Both the position numbers and the translations under genes were made by a program. From Bacteroidaceae bacterium (GTDB lineage: Bacteria > Bacteroidota > Bacteroidia > Bacteroidales > Bacteroidaceae): DNA of 64,000 nucleotides. The notes under the pieces were generated by a model. It did no database searches and was not told the DNA's origin. It saw nothing but the letters and a program-made list of their open reading frames with translations. How positions within the stretch are numbered: position 1 is the first letter of the stretch; the number at the start of each line of letters is the position of its first letter. The stretch spans positions 23,206 to 87,205 of the forward strand of contig JAFZZI010000031.1 in the NCBI GenBank assembly GCA_017615835.1. Direction: 5' to 3'. Positions 8,877 through 17,759 of this stretch are shown piece by piece.

Positions 8877-11147
8877 ATGATAAAGAGAGTTTTCTTCACT
8901 GCGGTCGTGCTTATTGCGGCCATGTCTGCCTATCCCCAAAAATCGGTAAGCGGAAGAGTAGTGAATGCTGACAACGGAGAACCTGTGCCCAACGCCAGCA
9001 TTCGGGTTGACCACAGTCTGTCGGGGGGCTCGACGAACAACAAGGGAGAATTCACCCTGAACAACCTGCCGGAAGGACGGGAGTTGGTTCTGAGTGTTAC
9101 CCATGTGTCGTTTCTGCCGAAAAGACAAACTGTCAAATCGGGTGACAGCGACATAGTGATTGAACTTCAGGAAAGTCACATTAATCTGGATCAGGTGGTT
9201 GTGACCGGTACAGGCACACACCGCAGGTCAGACAATTCTACTGTTCCTGTGCAGGTGATAACCGCAAACGATGTCAGAAACATTGGAACTGCCAGCCTTG
9301 AGGCTACGCTTGTGGCAATGTCGCCAAACGTGACGACAGTGACGAACGGAATGGGAACTTTCCTGAATATCAACGGTGTGGGACAGGACTACATGCTGGT
9401 ACTGGAGAACGGACGGCGCGTCGTTGGAGATGACCGCTATTCAAGGATTAACACAGGAAACATCAAACGAATTGAGATACAAAACGGTGCTGCCTCTGCC
9501 CTTTACGGCAGCGAGGCAATCGGTGGCGTAATAAATATAATCACAGACGACCGAAAGAACGGCACCGAAGTGTCGTCACAGACACGGTTGGCCAGCAAGG
9601 GACGTTTTACCCAAAGCATCGATGCCGATGTCAGCATCGGGAAATTGAGGTCTTATACGGTCTTCAAGCGTCAGGAAGCTGACAACTGGCAGGTAAACGA
9701 CATTGACGAAGAGGGTTATAAGACCGGAAGGCCAATGTCGGTAGGATTCAGGAGTAACAATGTAAACCAGCGTTTTTCATTCAGTGTCAACGATCGGCTG
9801 AACTTGTCGCTGAGAGGAAACTATTTTGAATACTCGACGCTCAGGCCTCAGTCAGCCACATACTTCAAGAAGAGCAGTTCAAAGGATGCGGAAGGCAACT
9901 ATATATATAAGGAGACTCAGGCCTACACGTACGACATGGCACACAATTCATGGATGTATGGTGCCGGTATGGACTACATGGTGAGTCCGTCCGTCTATAT
10001 TGAGGCAGACTTCTATGCAGACAACTATACTTCGCTTTACAGGTATTTCACGAAAAGCGGGGATTTCATGCCCGGTGATGAACAGAAACGAAAGGAGACA
10101 CACTATTACGACGGTAGCGTCAAAGGAATACTGAAACCGGACAAGGCTAATAAGTTGTCAGTTGGTCTTGAATACATCAACGAACGGCTGGAGAGCGAGT
10201 CGGACAACATCGAGTCCGTGGGAACGCAGACCGGAGCCCTGTTTGTGCAGGATGAAATATCTATGACAAAGTGGCTTCAGGGCGTCGTAGGTCTGAGGTA
10301 TATTTACAACGAGGACTTCAAGCATCATCTGACTCCGAATGTGTCACTTATGTTCAAACCCGGACGGTTTATTTTCAGGGCGGCATGGTCAACAGGCTAC
10401 AGAGCCCCCACCCTGAGTCAGATATATGCCACCGACCAGAGCAAGACGGCAAGCAGATGTACGGTGGGCAACACTGGTCTGAGACCGGAGAGAAGCAATT
10501 TCTGGTCACTTAATGCAGAGTATTCTAACCCATGGTTTTCGCTGCGTGTTACGGGTCTTCTCAATGACATCCGCGACATGATCAACTATCGCGTACTCAG
10601 CGATGCTGAGATAGATGCAATGGGATATGGAGAGCTTCACAAGGATTTCGCAATCGTGCGTCAGCGCGACAATGTTGACAGAGCCAAGATAAAGAGCCTG
10701 AGCATCAGCGCCAATGCATATCTTGGAGCGGGAATATCGATAGGAGGAGGTTACGTTCTGACCGACTCAGAGGCGAGATCTTACGGCAACGACGAAAACG
10801 GACAGGAGACAGTGACTGTGACACCTGTAGACAAAAGCGTAAGGCACTCCGGAAATGTGAATGCCCGCTGGGACTGGAGCCGTGGCAAGTACCATCTGAA
10901 CGTAACGCTTAACGGCCATATTCAGGGAGAACGCTACTCCAGTACCTACGGTTATGCACCTGGTTACAGTCAATGGGATCTTAACACCAGCCACTCGTTC
11001 TATTTGGACGAATTCATTGTAGAGCCAGGGATTGGCATCGAGAATATTTTCAACAACCGCGACGAAAGGCCCTGGAACAGTAATTTCTCGACCATCTCTC
11101 CGGGGACTTCGGTCATGGTAAGCCTGGTTCTGAGATACAAGAAATAG
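8877..11147 (+). CDS. TonB-dependent receptor, BtuB-like, cobalamin/corrinoid uptake
   Basis: Outer-membrane gated channel, predicted to bring corrinoids into the periplasm using TonB energy. The chosen ATG (8877) gives MIKRVFFTAVVLIAAMSAYPQ, a clean signal peptide; an upstream in-frame ATG at 8718 falls inside the riboswitch and is rejected. Residues 22-100 form a carboxypeptidase-regulatory-like domain, DQVVVTGTG (105-113) is a TonB-box-like segment, the plug follows with ALYGSEAIGGVINIIT (208-223), and the rest is a beta barrel. At 756 residues the size is typical. It is the first gene after the cobalamin riboswitch and stands 10 bases ahead of a second receptor. The riboswitch is the main evidence for the substrate. 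Confidence 0.92.
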   Translation: MIKRVFFTAVVLIAAMSAYPQKSVSGRVVNADNGEPVPNASIRVDHSLSGGSTNNKGEFTLNNLPEGRELVLSVTHVSFLPKRQTVKSGDSDIVIELQESHINLDQVVVTGTGTHRRSDNSTVPVQVITANDVRNIGTASLEATLVAMSPNVTTVTNGMGTFLNINGVGQDYMLVLENGRRVVGDDRYSRINTGNIKRIEIQNGAASALYGSEAIGGVINIITDDRKNGTEVSSQTRLASKGRFTQSIDADVSIGKLRSYTVFKRQEADNWQVNDIDEEGYKTGRPMSVGFRSNNVNQRFSFSVNDRLNLSLRGNYFEYSTLRPQSATYFKKSSSKDAEGNYIYKETQAYTYDMAHNSWMYGAGMDYMVSPSVYIEADFYADNYTSLYRYFTKSGDFMPGDEQKRKETHYYDGSVKGILKPDKANKLSVGLEYINERLESESDNIESVGTQTGALFVQDEISMTKWLQGVVGLRYIYNEDFKHHLTPNVSLMFKPGRFIFRAAWSTGYRAPTLSQIYATDQSKTASRCTVGNTGLRPERSNFWSLNAEYSNPWFSLRVTGLLNDIRDMINYRVLSDAEIDAMGYGELHKDFAIVRQRDNVDRAKIKSLSISANAYLGAGISIGGGYVLTDSEARSYGNDENGQETVTVTPVDKSVRHSGNVNARWDWSRGKYHLNVTLNGHIQGERYSSTYGYAPGYSQWDLNTSHSFYLDEFIVEPGIGIENIFNNRDERPWNSNFSTISPGTSVMVSLVLRYKK

Positions 11148-11157
11148 AGTAATTACT

Positions 11158-13305
11158 ATGAAAAGAGTTGTTCTGATTCTGTCGCTTGCACTGCCTGGCC
11201 TGCTGTATGCACAGTCCGGAGATTTGCTGTCGGGTCACATTGACGATGTGGTCGTAACAGCTACCGGTACTCCCCATACGCTAAAGGATGTTCCCGTCCA
11301 GACGGAAGTTGTTTCACGGAAACAGATTGAGCAGCTTGGTGCCTCATCGTTCCAGGACATTCTTGAACAGCTCTGTCCCGGATTCGACTTCAACGCAGGC
11401 GACATGGGAAGCCAGATGACCATGAATGGCCTTGGCAACAGCTATATTCTGATTCTTATTGACGGTAAGAGACTGCACGGTGACAATGGGGGCGAAAATG
11501 ACCTCGGACTGATAGACCCCAACAACATTGATCACATAGAGATTGTCAAAGGTGCAGGTAGCGCCCTATACGGGAGCGATGCCATCGCAGGAGTAATCAA
11601 TGTCATAACTAGAAGGCATGACAGCGAGGGGCTATACCTTGAGAACACTACCCGGACCGGCTCATTCATGGATCTGAGACAGCATAACAGTATCGGCTTC
11701 AGCGTCGGCAAACTGACATCACTGACAAATTTCCAGTTGCAGCATACCGATGGCTGGCAGAACACCGGCGAGGAAGACCCGGCACAGACGGAGTTCCATA
11801 TATTTGATTCGAAAAACAAGACGGTAAACCGCTATACCAATTGGCAGGTAGCCGAGAGACTGACATACTCTGTCACGGACAGACTGAGCTTATACGCTGA
11901 AGGTTCGCTGTATGGCAAGCGAATATTCCGCCCGACTGACGGAAAATACCCGTCATGTGACGTGAATACATTCGACATGATGTATCGTGACGCTTCAGCT
12001 TCCATAGGTGGCGGATACGATCTGCAGAGCGGAGACCGCATAACGTTGGACGTAGACTGGAACAGGCATGCCTATTACTACAGATATACTGCCACGACTC
12101 TTGAGGACGGGTATGACCCGCAAGGAGATTTCACTCACTATTTCCCATATTTCGCAGGACAGAGTAATCTTCAGAGCGACCAGCAGCGCGCCATTGCAAC
12201 GCTGAAGGGAGTGTTTGCGCTGCCCCACGGCAACACTCTGAACGGAGGAGCCGAATTCAGGTACGACTATCTGAACGCTCCAATGAGGGTGTTTGACGGA
12301 ACTGCTGATGACTGGACCGCTTCCATATATGCTCAGGACGAGTACAATGAAATAGAGTGGCTGAATGTCACTGCCGGAATAAGGCTGACACAAAACAGAA
12401 GGTCTGGATTCAATGCCGCTCCCAAGCTTAGCGTAATGCTGAAGACCGGCGAATGGAGGTTCAGGGCCGGATGGAGCCGGGGCTTCAAGTCACCGACGCC
12501 TAAAGAACTGTACTACAAATATCTCCGCACAATGGGAGCCACGACATTTCTATATGTCGGCAACACAAATCTGAAAGCCCAAACTTCAGATTATTGGTCA
12601 ACCAGTATTGAATACAGCCACGGGGGATTTACGGCATCGGTAACAGGCTACCTGAACAAATTGGACAACATGATTACGCTGGTCAATATTCCCGTCAGTG
12701 AAATACCGCAGGGAACCGCTGAATATATGGGAGACGGCAGCGCACAGATTGTTCCGCGCCAGTACCGCAACATGGATAATGCAAGGACGTATGGAGCCGA
12801 TGTATCGGTGACCTGGAGAATAACATCTGATTTAACAGTCGGCGCAGGCTACAGCTATCTTGACACAGAGGCTAACCTATACGATGCGAACCATGACAGA
12901 ATGAAGCATGTCATTATTGACGGAATGGCACACCACAAGGGCAATATCTACAGTACGTGGCAGCATAGGTTTGCAGACAACTACAGACTGGGACTGGGAA
13001 TCTACGGCAGGGCAAGCAGCACACGCTATTACCAGAACAATGGTGACGGGAAAGCTTACCAGCTGTGGAGGCTGACTACGGCACACGATATCGGGAAAGG
13101 ACGCAAGGGAGTTACATTCCGGGTCGAAGCCGGTATTGACAATATATTCAATTATGTGGACAGAACCCCGCATGGGCTCCATCTGGGTACTACAAACGCC
13201 GGTCGGACCTGGTACTGCACATTGAGTGTCAGGTTTACTCACGGCAGGAAGATGGACACCCGCGACATTACACGGGAATCCGGATACTCGTCTGACGATG
13301 AATGA
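11158..13305 (+). CDS. Second TonB-dependent receptor in tandem
   Basis: A 715-residue outer-membrane receptor. It has a signal peptide (MKRVVLILSLALPGLLYAQ), no carboxypeptidase-like domain, a TonB-box-like segment DDVVVTATG (29-37), a plug with ALYGSDAIAGVINVIT (136-151) and a barrel ending in VRFTHGR. After the barrel there is a polar tail of about 20 residues (to SGYSSDDE) beyond the usual C-terminal strand, which is unusual. It shares the plug architecture of the preceding receptor but differs at the N-terminus, so it is not a recent duplicate. Co-transcription with the riboswitch operon implies a corrinoid, cobalt or other tetrapyrrole substrate. The pair may handle different ligands. 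Confidence 0.9.
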   Translation: MKRVVLILSLALPGLLYAQSGDLLSGHIDDVVVTATGTPHTLKDVPVQTEVVSRKQIEQLGASSFQDILEQLCPGFDFNAGDMGSQMTMNGLGNSYILILIDGKRLHGDNGGENDLGLIDPNNIDHIEIVKGAGSALYGSDAIAGVINVITRRHDSEGLYLENTTRTGSFMDLRQHNSIGFSVGKLTSLTNFQLQHTDGWQNTGEEDPAQTEFHIFDSKNKTVNRYTNWQVAERLTYSVTDRLSLYAEGSLYGKRIFRPTDGKYPSCDVNTFDMMYRDASASIGGGYDLQSGDRITLDVDWNRHAYYYRYTATTLEDGYDPQGDFTHYFPYFAGQSNLQSDQQRAIATLKGVFALPHGNTLNGGAEFRYDYLNAPMRVFDGTADDWTASIYAQDEYNEIEWLNVTAGIRLTQNRRSGFNAAPKLSVMLKTGEWRFRAGWSRGFKSPTPKELYYKYLRTMGATTFLYVGNTNLKAQTSDYWSTSIEYSHGGFTASVTGYLNKLDNMITLVNIPVSEIPQGTAEYMGDGSAQIVPRQYRNMDNARTYGADVSVTWRITSDLTVGAGYSYLDTEANLYDANHDRMKHVIIDGMAHHKGNIYSTWQHRFADNYRLGLGIYGRASSTRYYQNNGDGKAYQLWRLTTAHDIGKGRKGVTFRVEAGIDNIFNYVDRTPHGLHLGTTNAGRTWYCTLSVRFTHGRKMDTRDITRESGYSSDDE

Positions 13306-13349
13306 GAGAGTTTTCTTCTATAATTATCAACTTTTTTAGAAAAGAATTT

Positions 13350-14450
13350 ATGAAAAATTTCAGGTTTCTGATGACCGCTGCGGTGGTCACTGTAGTTGCA
13401 GCAGGTTTAACCGGATGCAACAAGGGAGAAGAGTTCAAGAGCAATTATCAAATCTATCAGGAAGCCGTTGACAATGCCGTATCTGCAGAGAAGAAGCATG
13501 ACAACGTTATTCTGCTTGTCGCCTTCGGATCGACATGGGATCAGGCCTTCAAGACCTTCGACGCTACAAAGGAGACCTACAGGCAGAAATTCCCCGACTA
13601 TGATATCTATCTGTCGTACTCTTCGGCAATATGCATCAATCGCGCCGCTGCCGGTGAGAACACCGATCCGCGCAACTATTATGCACCGAACTTCTGGCTA
13701 CACGCTTTCGGAACGGCACAATACAAGAACATTGTTGTTCAGTCTCTTCAGGTTATCCCGGGTGAGGAGTATGCACGTGTAATAAACTACATGAAAGACT
13801 TCGCCAACAACCATACCGGCGACATTGACGACAAGTATCTGAGCGAAGTTGAACTGAGACTTGGAGTTCCACTGCTTCAGGATTCCGAGGAGGACGTCAA
13901 AGAAGTTGCAAAACGCCTGAACCTTCTGTACAAGGACAAGGCAGCCGAGGGGGTCGTGGCTTTCATGGGTCATGGAAACCCCGACTCGTATGACACCTAC
14001 AAGGCTAACATCCGCTACACTGAACTGGAAGAGGCTCTTCAGGCTCACAGCAAGAACTACTTTGTCGGCACTGTCGACATGATGGGAAACTTCAAGACAA
14101 ATGTTCTCAAGCGCATGATTGAAGCAGGTATCAATAGCGGCAAGGTGTTCTGCCACCCGTTGATGTCAATAGACGGTGACCACGGCCACAACGACATGGC
14201 AGGCAACGACTGCCCGGAAGGTGTTGAGAAGTTCTCCGACCTTGAGGAGAATGAAGAGGGTGAAGTTGAGGATTGCAGCTGGAAAGTATATTTCAATCTG
14301 GCCGGATATGAATGCAACAACAACACGATGATAGATAAGGGTCTGCTGGAACTTCCGTCAATCCGCGAGATCTGGATGAACCACACTCAGGATGCCATCA
14401 ACGGCGAACCACTTGATTTCTATCACAGCATGTATCCCGAGGCTGAGTAA
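13350..14450 (+). CDS. CbiK-like cobaltochelatase, predicted lipoprotein
   Basis: Class II chelatase of the CbiK family (sirohydrochlorin cobaltochelatase), 366 residues. The ATG at 13350 gives MKNFRFLMTAAVVTVVAAGLTGC, a lipoprotein signal with the acylated cysteine at 23; an in-frame ATG at 13302 would place this signal internally and overlaps the previous gene. The family metal-site motifs are visible: MGHG (His208) and DGDHGHNDMAGND (His278). The Glu expected between them seems to be Asp243 in FVGTVDM. A signal-bearing CbiK is known as CbiKP in Desulfovibrio, and the Porphyromonas heme-locus lipoprotein IhtB resembles CbiK. It sits between the outer-membrane receptors and the ABC importer, so periplasmic metal insertion, metal removal or ligand binding are all possible. 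Confidence 0.88.
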   Translation: MKNFRFLMTAAVVTVVAAGLTGCNKGEEFKSNYQIYQEAVDNAVSAEKKHDNVILLVAFGSTWDQAFKTFDATKETYRQKFPDYDIYLSYSSAICINRAAAGENTDPRNYYAPNFWLHAFGTAQYKNIVVQSLQVIPGEEYARVINYMKDFANNHTGDIDDKYLSEVELRLGVPLLQDSEEDVKEVAKRLNLLYKDKAAEGVVAFMGHGNPDSYDTYKANIRYTELEEALQAHSKNYFVGTVDMMGNFKTNVLKRMIEAGINSGKVFCHPLMSIDGDHGHNDMAGNDCPEGVEKFSDLEENEEGEVEDCSWKVYFNLAGYECNNNTMIDKGLLELPSIREIWMNHTQDAINGEPLDFYHSMYPEAE

Positions 14451-14476
14451 TAATCTTTTTTAGTATATTTGACGGT

Positions 14477-14519
14477 CCGTCCTGTCATGCGGCACTAAAT
14501 GACCGCACGGGCAGGACGG
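14477..14519 (+). promoter_or_regulatory. Strong intercistronic hairpin inside the uptake operon
   Basis: Nested inverted repeats CCGTCCTG/CAGGACGG (14477-14484 and 14512-14519) and TGCGG/CCGCA (14488-14492 and 14503-14507) close a ten-base loop. It is followed by GTTGTCTTT, not a clean U-tract, so it could be a partial terminator or an mRNA-stabilising or processing hairpin. It lies between the chelatase and binding-protein genes, which also argues against starting the latter at 14499 inside the hairpin. Confidence 0.65.
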
Positions 14520-14543
14520 GTTGTCTTTAAAGCCTTGGCTTTT

Positions 14544-15710
14544 ATGAACAAATGGAAACTGGCGCTACTGTGCTGCACGGTTCTGACACTTGTCGGTGCC
14601 TGCCGCAACGCCGGACGCAATCAGACAGGACGGGGAAGAATCTCTGTTGTGGGGATGAAGGCTGACTCTGCCAGATTTGAAAGGCTTGATATAAAATATG
14701 CCGGAGGATTTTCTCTGACATACGACGACGGTGTCTGTCTTGTTGACATTCAAGACCCGCAGAAAGAGGAAAGCCAGTCATTCCACTATGCCCTGGTGCG
14801 GAGAGGATCCACACACCCTGCCCTGCCCAAAGATTATACTGTCATCGAGGTTCCGGTCAGAAGAGTAATCTGCATGACCTCGTTGCAGTTGTCAAACTTC
14901 ATCAAGCTCGGAGCAACCGATGCCGTTGCCGGTATTACCAGTACGAGACATCTTTTCAACGAAGAAATGAACCGGAGAATAGCAGACGGACGGACTCACA
15001 AGATTGGCATTGAGGGGAACTTCGACAATGAGGTCATAATGGGAGTGAATCCAGACCTTATACTTATTTCGCCATTCAAACGAGGAGGCTATTCTGCACT
15101 TAAGGATGTGGACATAACTCTAGTTCCCCATCTGGGATACAAGGAGACTACTCCGCTCGGACAAGCCGAATGGGTCAAATTTATAGGTCTGCTGCTGGGT
15201 ATGGAAACTGATGCTGAGAATGTGTTTGACGAAATTGAGAAACGCTACACCGAACTGGCATCACTCGCAAAGAATGCAAATGGTCGTCCTGTAGTGTTCA
15301 GCGGAGAAATACAAGGGGGAAACTGGTATGCCGTGGGCGGTAACAGTTTCCTGGCCAACATTTTCAGAGATGCCGGAGCTGACTACTTTTTGAAGGATGA
15401 CAATCACTCGGGCGGTGTAACGCTCGACTACGAAGTTGTTTACAGTCAGGCCGCAAACGCTGATTATTGGCGTATTGTCAACAGCTACAACGGTGATTTC
15501 TCATATGGTGCACTGATGGACGAGGATGCCAGGTATGCCGACTTCAAGGCATTCAGGGACAAGGGTGTCATCTATTGCAATATGAGCCGGAAGCCCTTCT
15601 ACGAAAGCATGCCGATGGAACCGGAACTGGTTCTTTCCGATTTCATCAAGGTTTTCCATCCTGAACTGCTGCCCGATTACCAGCCTGTATATTACGAACT
15701 GCTGAAATGA
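14544..15710 (+). CDS. ABC-importer substrate-binding lipoprotein (BtuF/FepB-like)
   Basis: Periplasmic binding component for a metal-chelate or vitamin B12 importer, 388 residues. Starting at 14544 gives MNKWKLALLCCTVLTLVGAC, a lipoprotein signal with the lipobox cysteine at residue 20; an in-frame ATG at 14499 is inside a hairpin and would bury the signal. The body has the two-lobed TroA-like pattern: VRRVICMTSLQLSNFIKLGATDAVAGI near the start, VNPDLILIS in the middle and the long linker helix around WVKFIGLLLGME. The permease gene overlaps its stop codon by four bases (ATGA), indicating translational coupling. With the riboswitch and neighbours, corrinoid binding is the best guess; heme or iron chelates are alternatives. 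Confidence 0.88.
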   Translation: MNKWKLALLCCTVLTLVGACRNAGRNQTGRGRISVVGMKADSARFERLDIKYAGGFSLTYDDGVCLVDIQDPQKEESQSFHYALVRRGSTHPALPKDYTVIEVPVRRVICMTSLQLSNFIKLGATDAVAGITSTRHLFNEEMNRRIADGRTHKIGIEGNFDNEVIMGVNPDLILISPFKRGGYSALKDVDITLVPHLGYKETTPLGQAEWVKFIGLLLGMETDAENVFDEIEKRYTELASLAKNANGRPVVFSGEIQGGNWYAVGGNSFLANIFRDAGADYFLKDDNHSGGVTLDYEVVYSQAANADYWRIVNSYNGDFSYGALMDEDARYADFKAFRDKGVIYCNMSRKPFYESMPMEPELVLSDFIKVFHPELLPDYQPVYYELLK

Positions 15711-16747
15711 AACGCTCGGTGATGCCATACATGCTGCTGATAACAGCACTTATCGTGTTTGTATTCATGCTTAACCTGTTGCTGGGATCTGTGAGCATAC
15801 CCTTCCGTGCGGTGTGGAACATCATCTGGAACGCCGGAGGAAATGACATCATACAGCAGAACATAGTACTGAAGTCCAGGCTTCCGCAAGCTGTCACGGC
15901 TATTGTGGCCGGTGCCGGGCTCTCAATAAGCGGTCTCCAGATGCAGACTGTATTCAGAAACCCGCTGGCAGGTCCGTCTGTGCTGGGTATCAGCTCCGGT
16001 GCAAGCATGGGAGTGGCATTTGTGGTTCTATTATCAGGCAGCATAGGCGGTGTTGCTCTTAGCAGACTCGGGTTTGCCGGTGACATGGCTATGACTGTCG
16101 GAGCTATCGCCGGATCGCTTTCAGTCATGGCTCTCATAGTATATGTGTCCCAGAAGGTTAAAGGCAACGTCACCCTTCTTATTATTGGAGTCATGATCGG
16201 ATACGTAGCTAACGCAATCATCGGTGTCCTGAAGTTTTTCAGCGTCGAAGAGGACATACGTGCTTTTGTGGTATGGGGACTGGGCAGTTTTGCCAGGGTT
16301 TCAGGAAACCAGACTACCTTGTTCTTCTACATGATGATTATAGTCCTGCCTCTGTCATTTCTGCTGGTCAAGACACTTAACCTTCTTCTGCTTGGCGATG
16401 CATATGCCCGCAATCTCGGTCTGAACATAAAGAGAGCACGTATGTATGTCATCAGCTACTCCGGCATTCTGGTAGCTATCGTAACAGCTTATTGCGGTCC
16501 TATCAACTTTCTGGGACTGGCGGTACCGCATCTCTGCAGAGGCATATTCAAGACATCGGACCATAGGACCCTGACTCCGGCATGTATTCTGGTGGGGGCA
16601 TTGTTCGCGCTGACCTGCAATCTTATTGCGCGCATGCCGGGCATTGAGGGTGCACTGCCGGTAAACTCTGTTACTGCTCTGGTGGGAGCTCCTGTCGTAA
16701 TCACCGTACTTTTCAGGAAGAGACGGAACAACGGAATCGCGGAATGA
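15707..16747 (+). CDS. FecCD-family ABC permease (BtuC-like)
   Basis: Inner-membrane permease, 346 residues, with about ten hydrophobic segments. Typical FecCD stretches are visible: SRLPQAVTAIVAGAGLSISGLQMQ, NPLAGPSVLGISSGAS, and later GPINFLGLAVPHLCR, which holds the cytoplasmic coupling helix that meets the ATPase. It overlaps the binding-protein gene by four bases and ends one base before the ATPase start, so the three form a tightly coupled importer cassette. Confidence 0.94.
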   Translation: MKRSVMPYMLLITALIVFVFMLNLLLGSVSIPFRAVWNIIWNAGGNDIIQQNIVLKSRLPQAVTAIVAGAGLSISGLQMQTVFRNPLAGPSVLGISSGASMGVAFVVLLSGSIGGVALSRLGFAGDMAMTVGAIAGSLSVMALIVYVSQKVKGNVTLLIIGVMIGYVANAIIGVLKFFSVEEDIRAFVVWGLGSFARVSGNQTTLFFYMMIIVLPLSFLLVKTLNLLLLGDAYARNLGLNIKRARMYVISYSGILVAIVTAYCGPINFLGLAVPHLCRGIFKTSDHRTLTPACILVGALFALTCNLIARMPGIEGALPVNSVTALVGAPVVITVLFRKRRNNGIAE

Positions 16748-16748
16748 C

Positions 16749-17759
16749 ATGAAGAAGGAGACGATTAGGATAGATTCACTTAGCACCGGCTACCGGCTGA
16801 AGAGAGAGGTCCGGGTAGTAGCAAGAAATATAAATGCCTCGATTCACAGCGGTGAACTGACTTGTCTTTTGGGAGCCAACGGTGCCGGCAAATCAACACT
16901 TCTGCGAACTTTGGCTGCGTTTCAGCCTCCCATAGACGGAAGTATCAGAATAATGGGCAGAAACATCAATGAATTCAGCGACAAGGAGCTGTCCAAAGCC
17001 ATCGGCGTAGTCCTGACAGAAAAGGTGGATATCCGCAACATGAGCGTTGAAGATCTGGTCGGTTTGGGACGAAGTCCATACACTGGGTTCTGGGGCATAC
17101 TGGACGATACTGACCGCCAGGTTGTCAGGGATGCACTCGCAATGGTAAAGATAGAGATGCTGAAAGACCGGATGACAGATACGCTCAGCGATGGAGAAAG
17201 ACAGAAGGTTATGATTGCTAAGGTTCTTGCACAGCAGACTCCGATAATCTTTCTCGATGAACCTACAGCCTTTCTTGACTATCCGAGCAAGGTAGAGATC
17301 ATGCAGCTGCTGCACAGTCTGTCACGCAACGAGAACAAGACGGTTTTCCTGTCAACGCACGATCTTGAGTTGGCACTTCAGATTGCGGACAAGATATGGC
17401 TGATGGACAAAGAGAAAGGTGTAGTGATCGGGACTCCAGAAGACTTGTCATACGACGGTAGCCTCAGCAGTTTCTTCAACAGGCGCGGCATAGTATTCGA
17501 TGTTGGAAACGGCCTGTTCAGAATAGACAACGAATGTAGCAGAAGCGTCTGCCTCACCGGCAACCGGAAACTGTTTCCGCTGGTGCGGAAGGCCCTGCAG
17601 CGAAACGGGATAAGTACCTTGACCGAAAGCACCGGCTGCACAGACATTGAAGTCAACGTCTCAGAGAGTGATACAGGACTTGAATTCACCGTAAAACGCG
17701 ATGGAAAGCCTGATATGAATGTCAGCGGCATCAATGGACTGCTTGAATCAGTTCAGTAG
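16749..17759 (+). CDS. ABC importer ATPase (BtuD/FepC-like) with C-terminal extension
   Basis: Energises the FecCD permease. Walker A GANGAGKST (42-50), signature LSDGE (146-150), Walker B IIFLDE (166-171) and the switch His in STHD (His204) are all present. The ATPase core ends near residue 235; about 100 further residues follow (RRGIVFDVGNG onward) that are not part of the usual BtuD length of roughly 250. This tail has an alpha/beta look and may be a regulatory domain. The gene ends the riboswitch operon and its last seven bases overlap the 3' end of the convergent cbiJ-cbiD gene. Confidence 0.92.
   Translation: MKKETIRIDSLSTGYRLKREVRVVARNINASIHSGELTCLLGANGAGKSTLLRTLAAFQPPIDGSIRIMGRNINEFSDKELSKAIGVVLTEKVDIRNMSVEDLVGLGRSPYTGFWGILDDTDRQVVRDALAMVKIEMLKDRMTDTLSDGERQKVMIAKVLAQQTPIIFLDEPTAFLDYPSKVEIMQLLHSLSRNENKTVFLSTHDLELALQIADKIWLMDKEKGVVIGTPEDLSYDGSLSSFFNRRGIVFDVGNGLFRIDNECSRSVCLTGNRKLFPLVRKALQRNGISTLTESTGCTDIEVNVSESDTGLEFTVKRDGKPDMNVSGINGLLESVQ

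Noticed and set aside
12877-13242. Antisense open frames such as the one over the second receptor
   Set aside because: They have no ribosome-binding site, composition or family features and are explained as shadows of the genes on the other strand.
8877-13305. The two adjacent receptors as a recent tandem duplication
   Set aside because: They differ in N-terminal domain (carboxypeptidase-like domain present only in the first) and in sequence outside the plug motifs.
13302-13349. ATG at 13302 as the chelatase start
   Set aside because: It overlaps the preceding receptor gene and buries the lipoprotein signal; 13350 is preferred.
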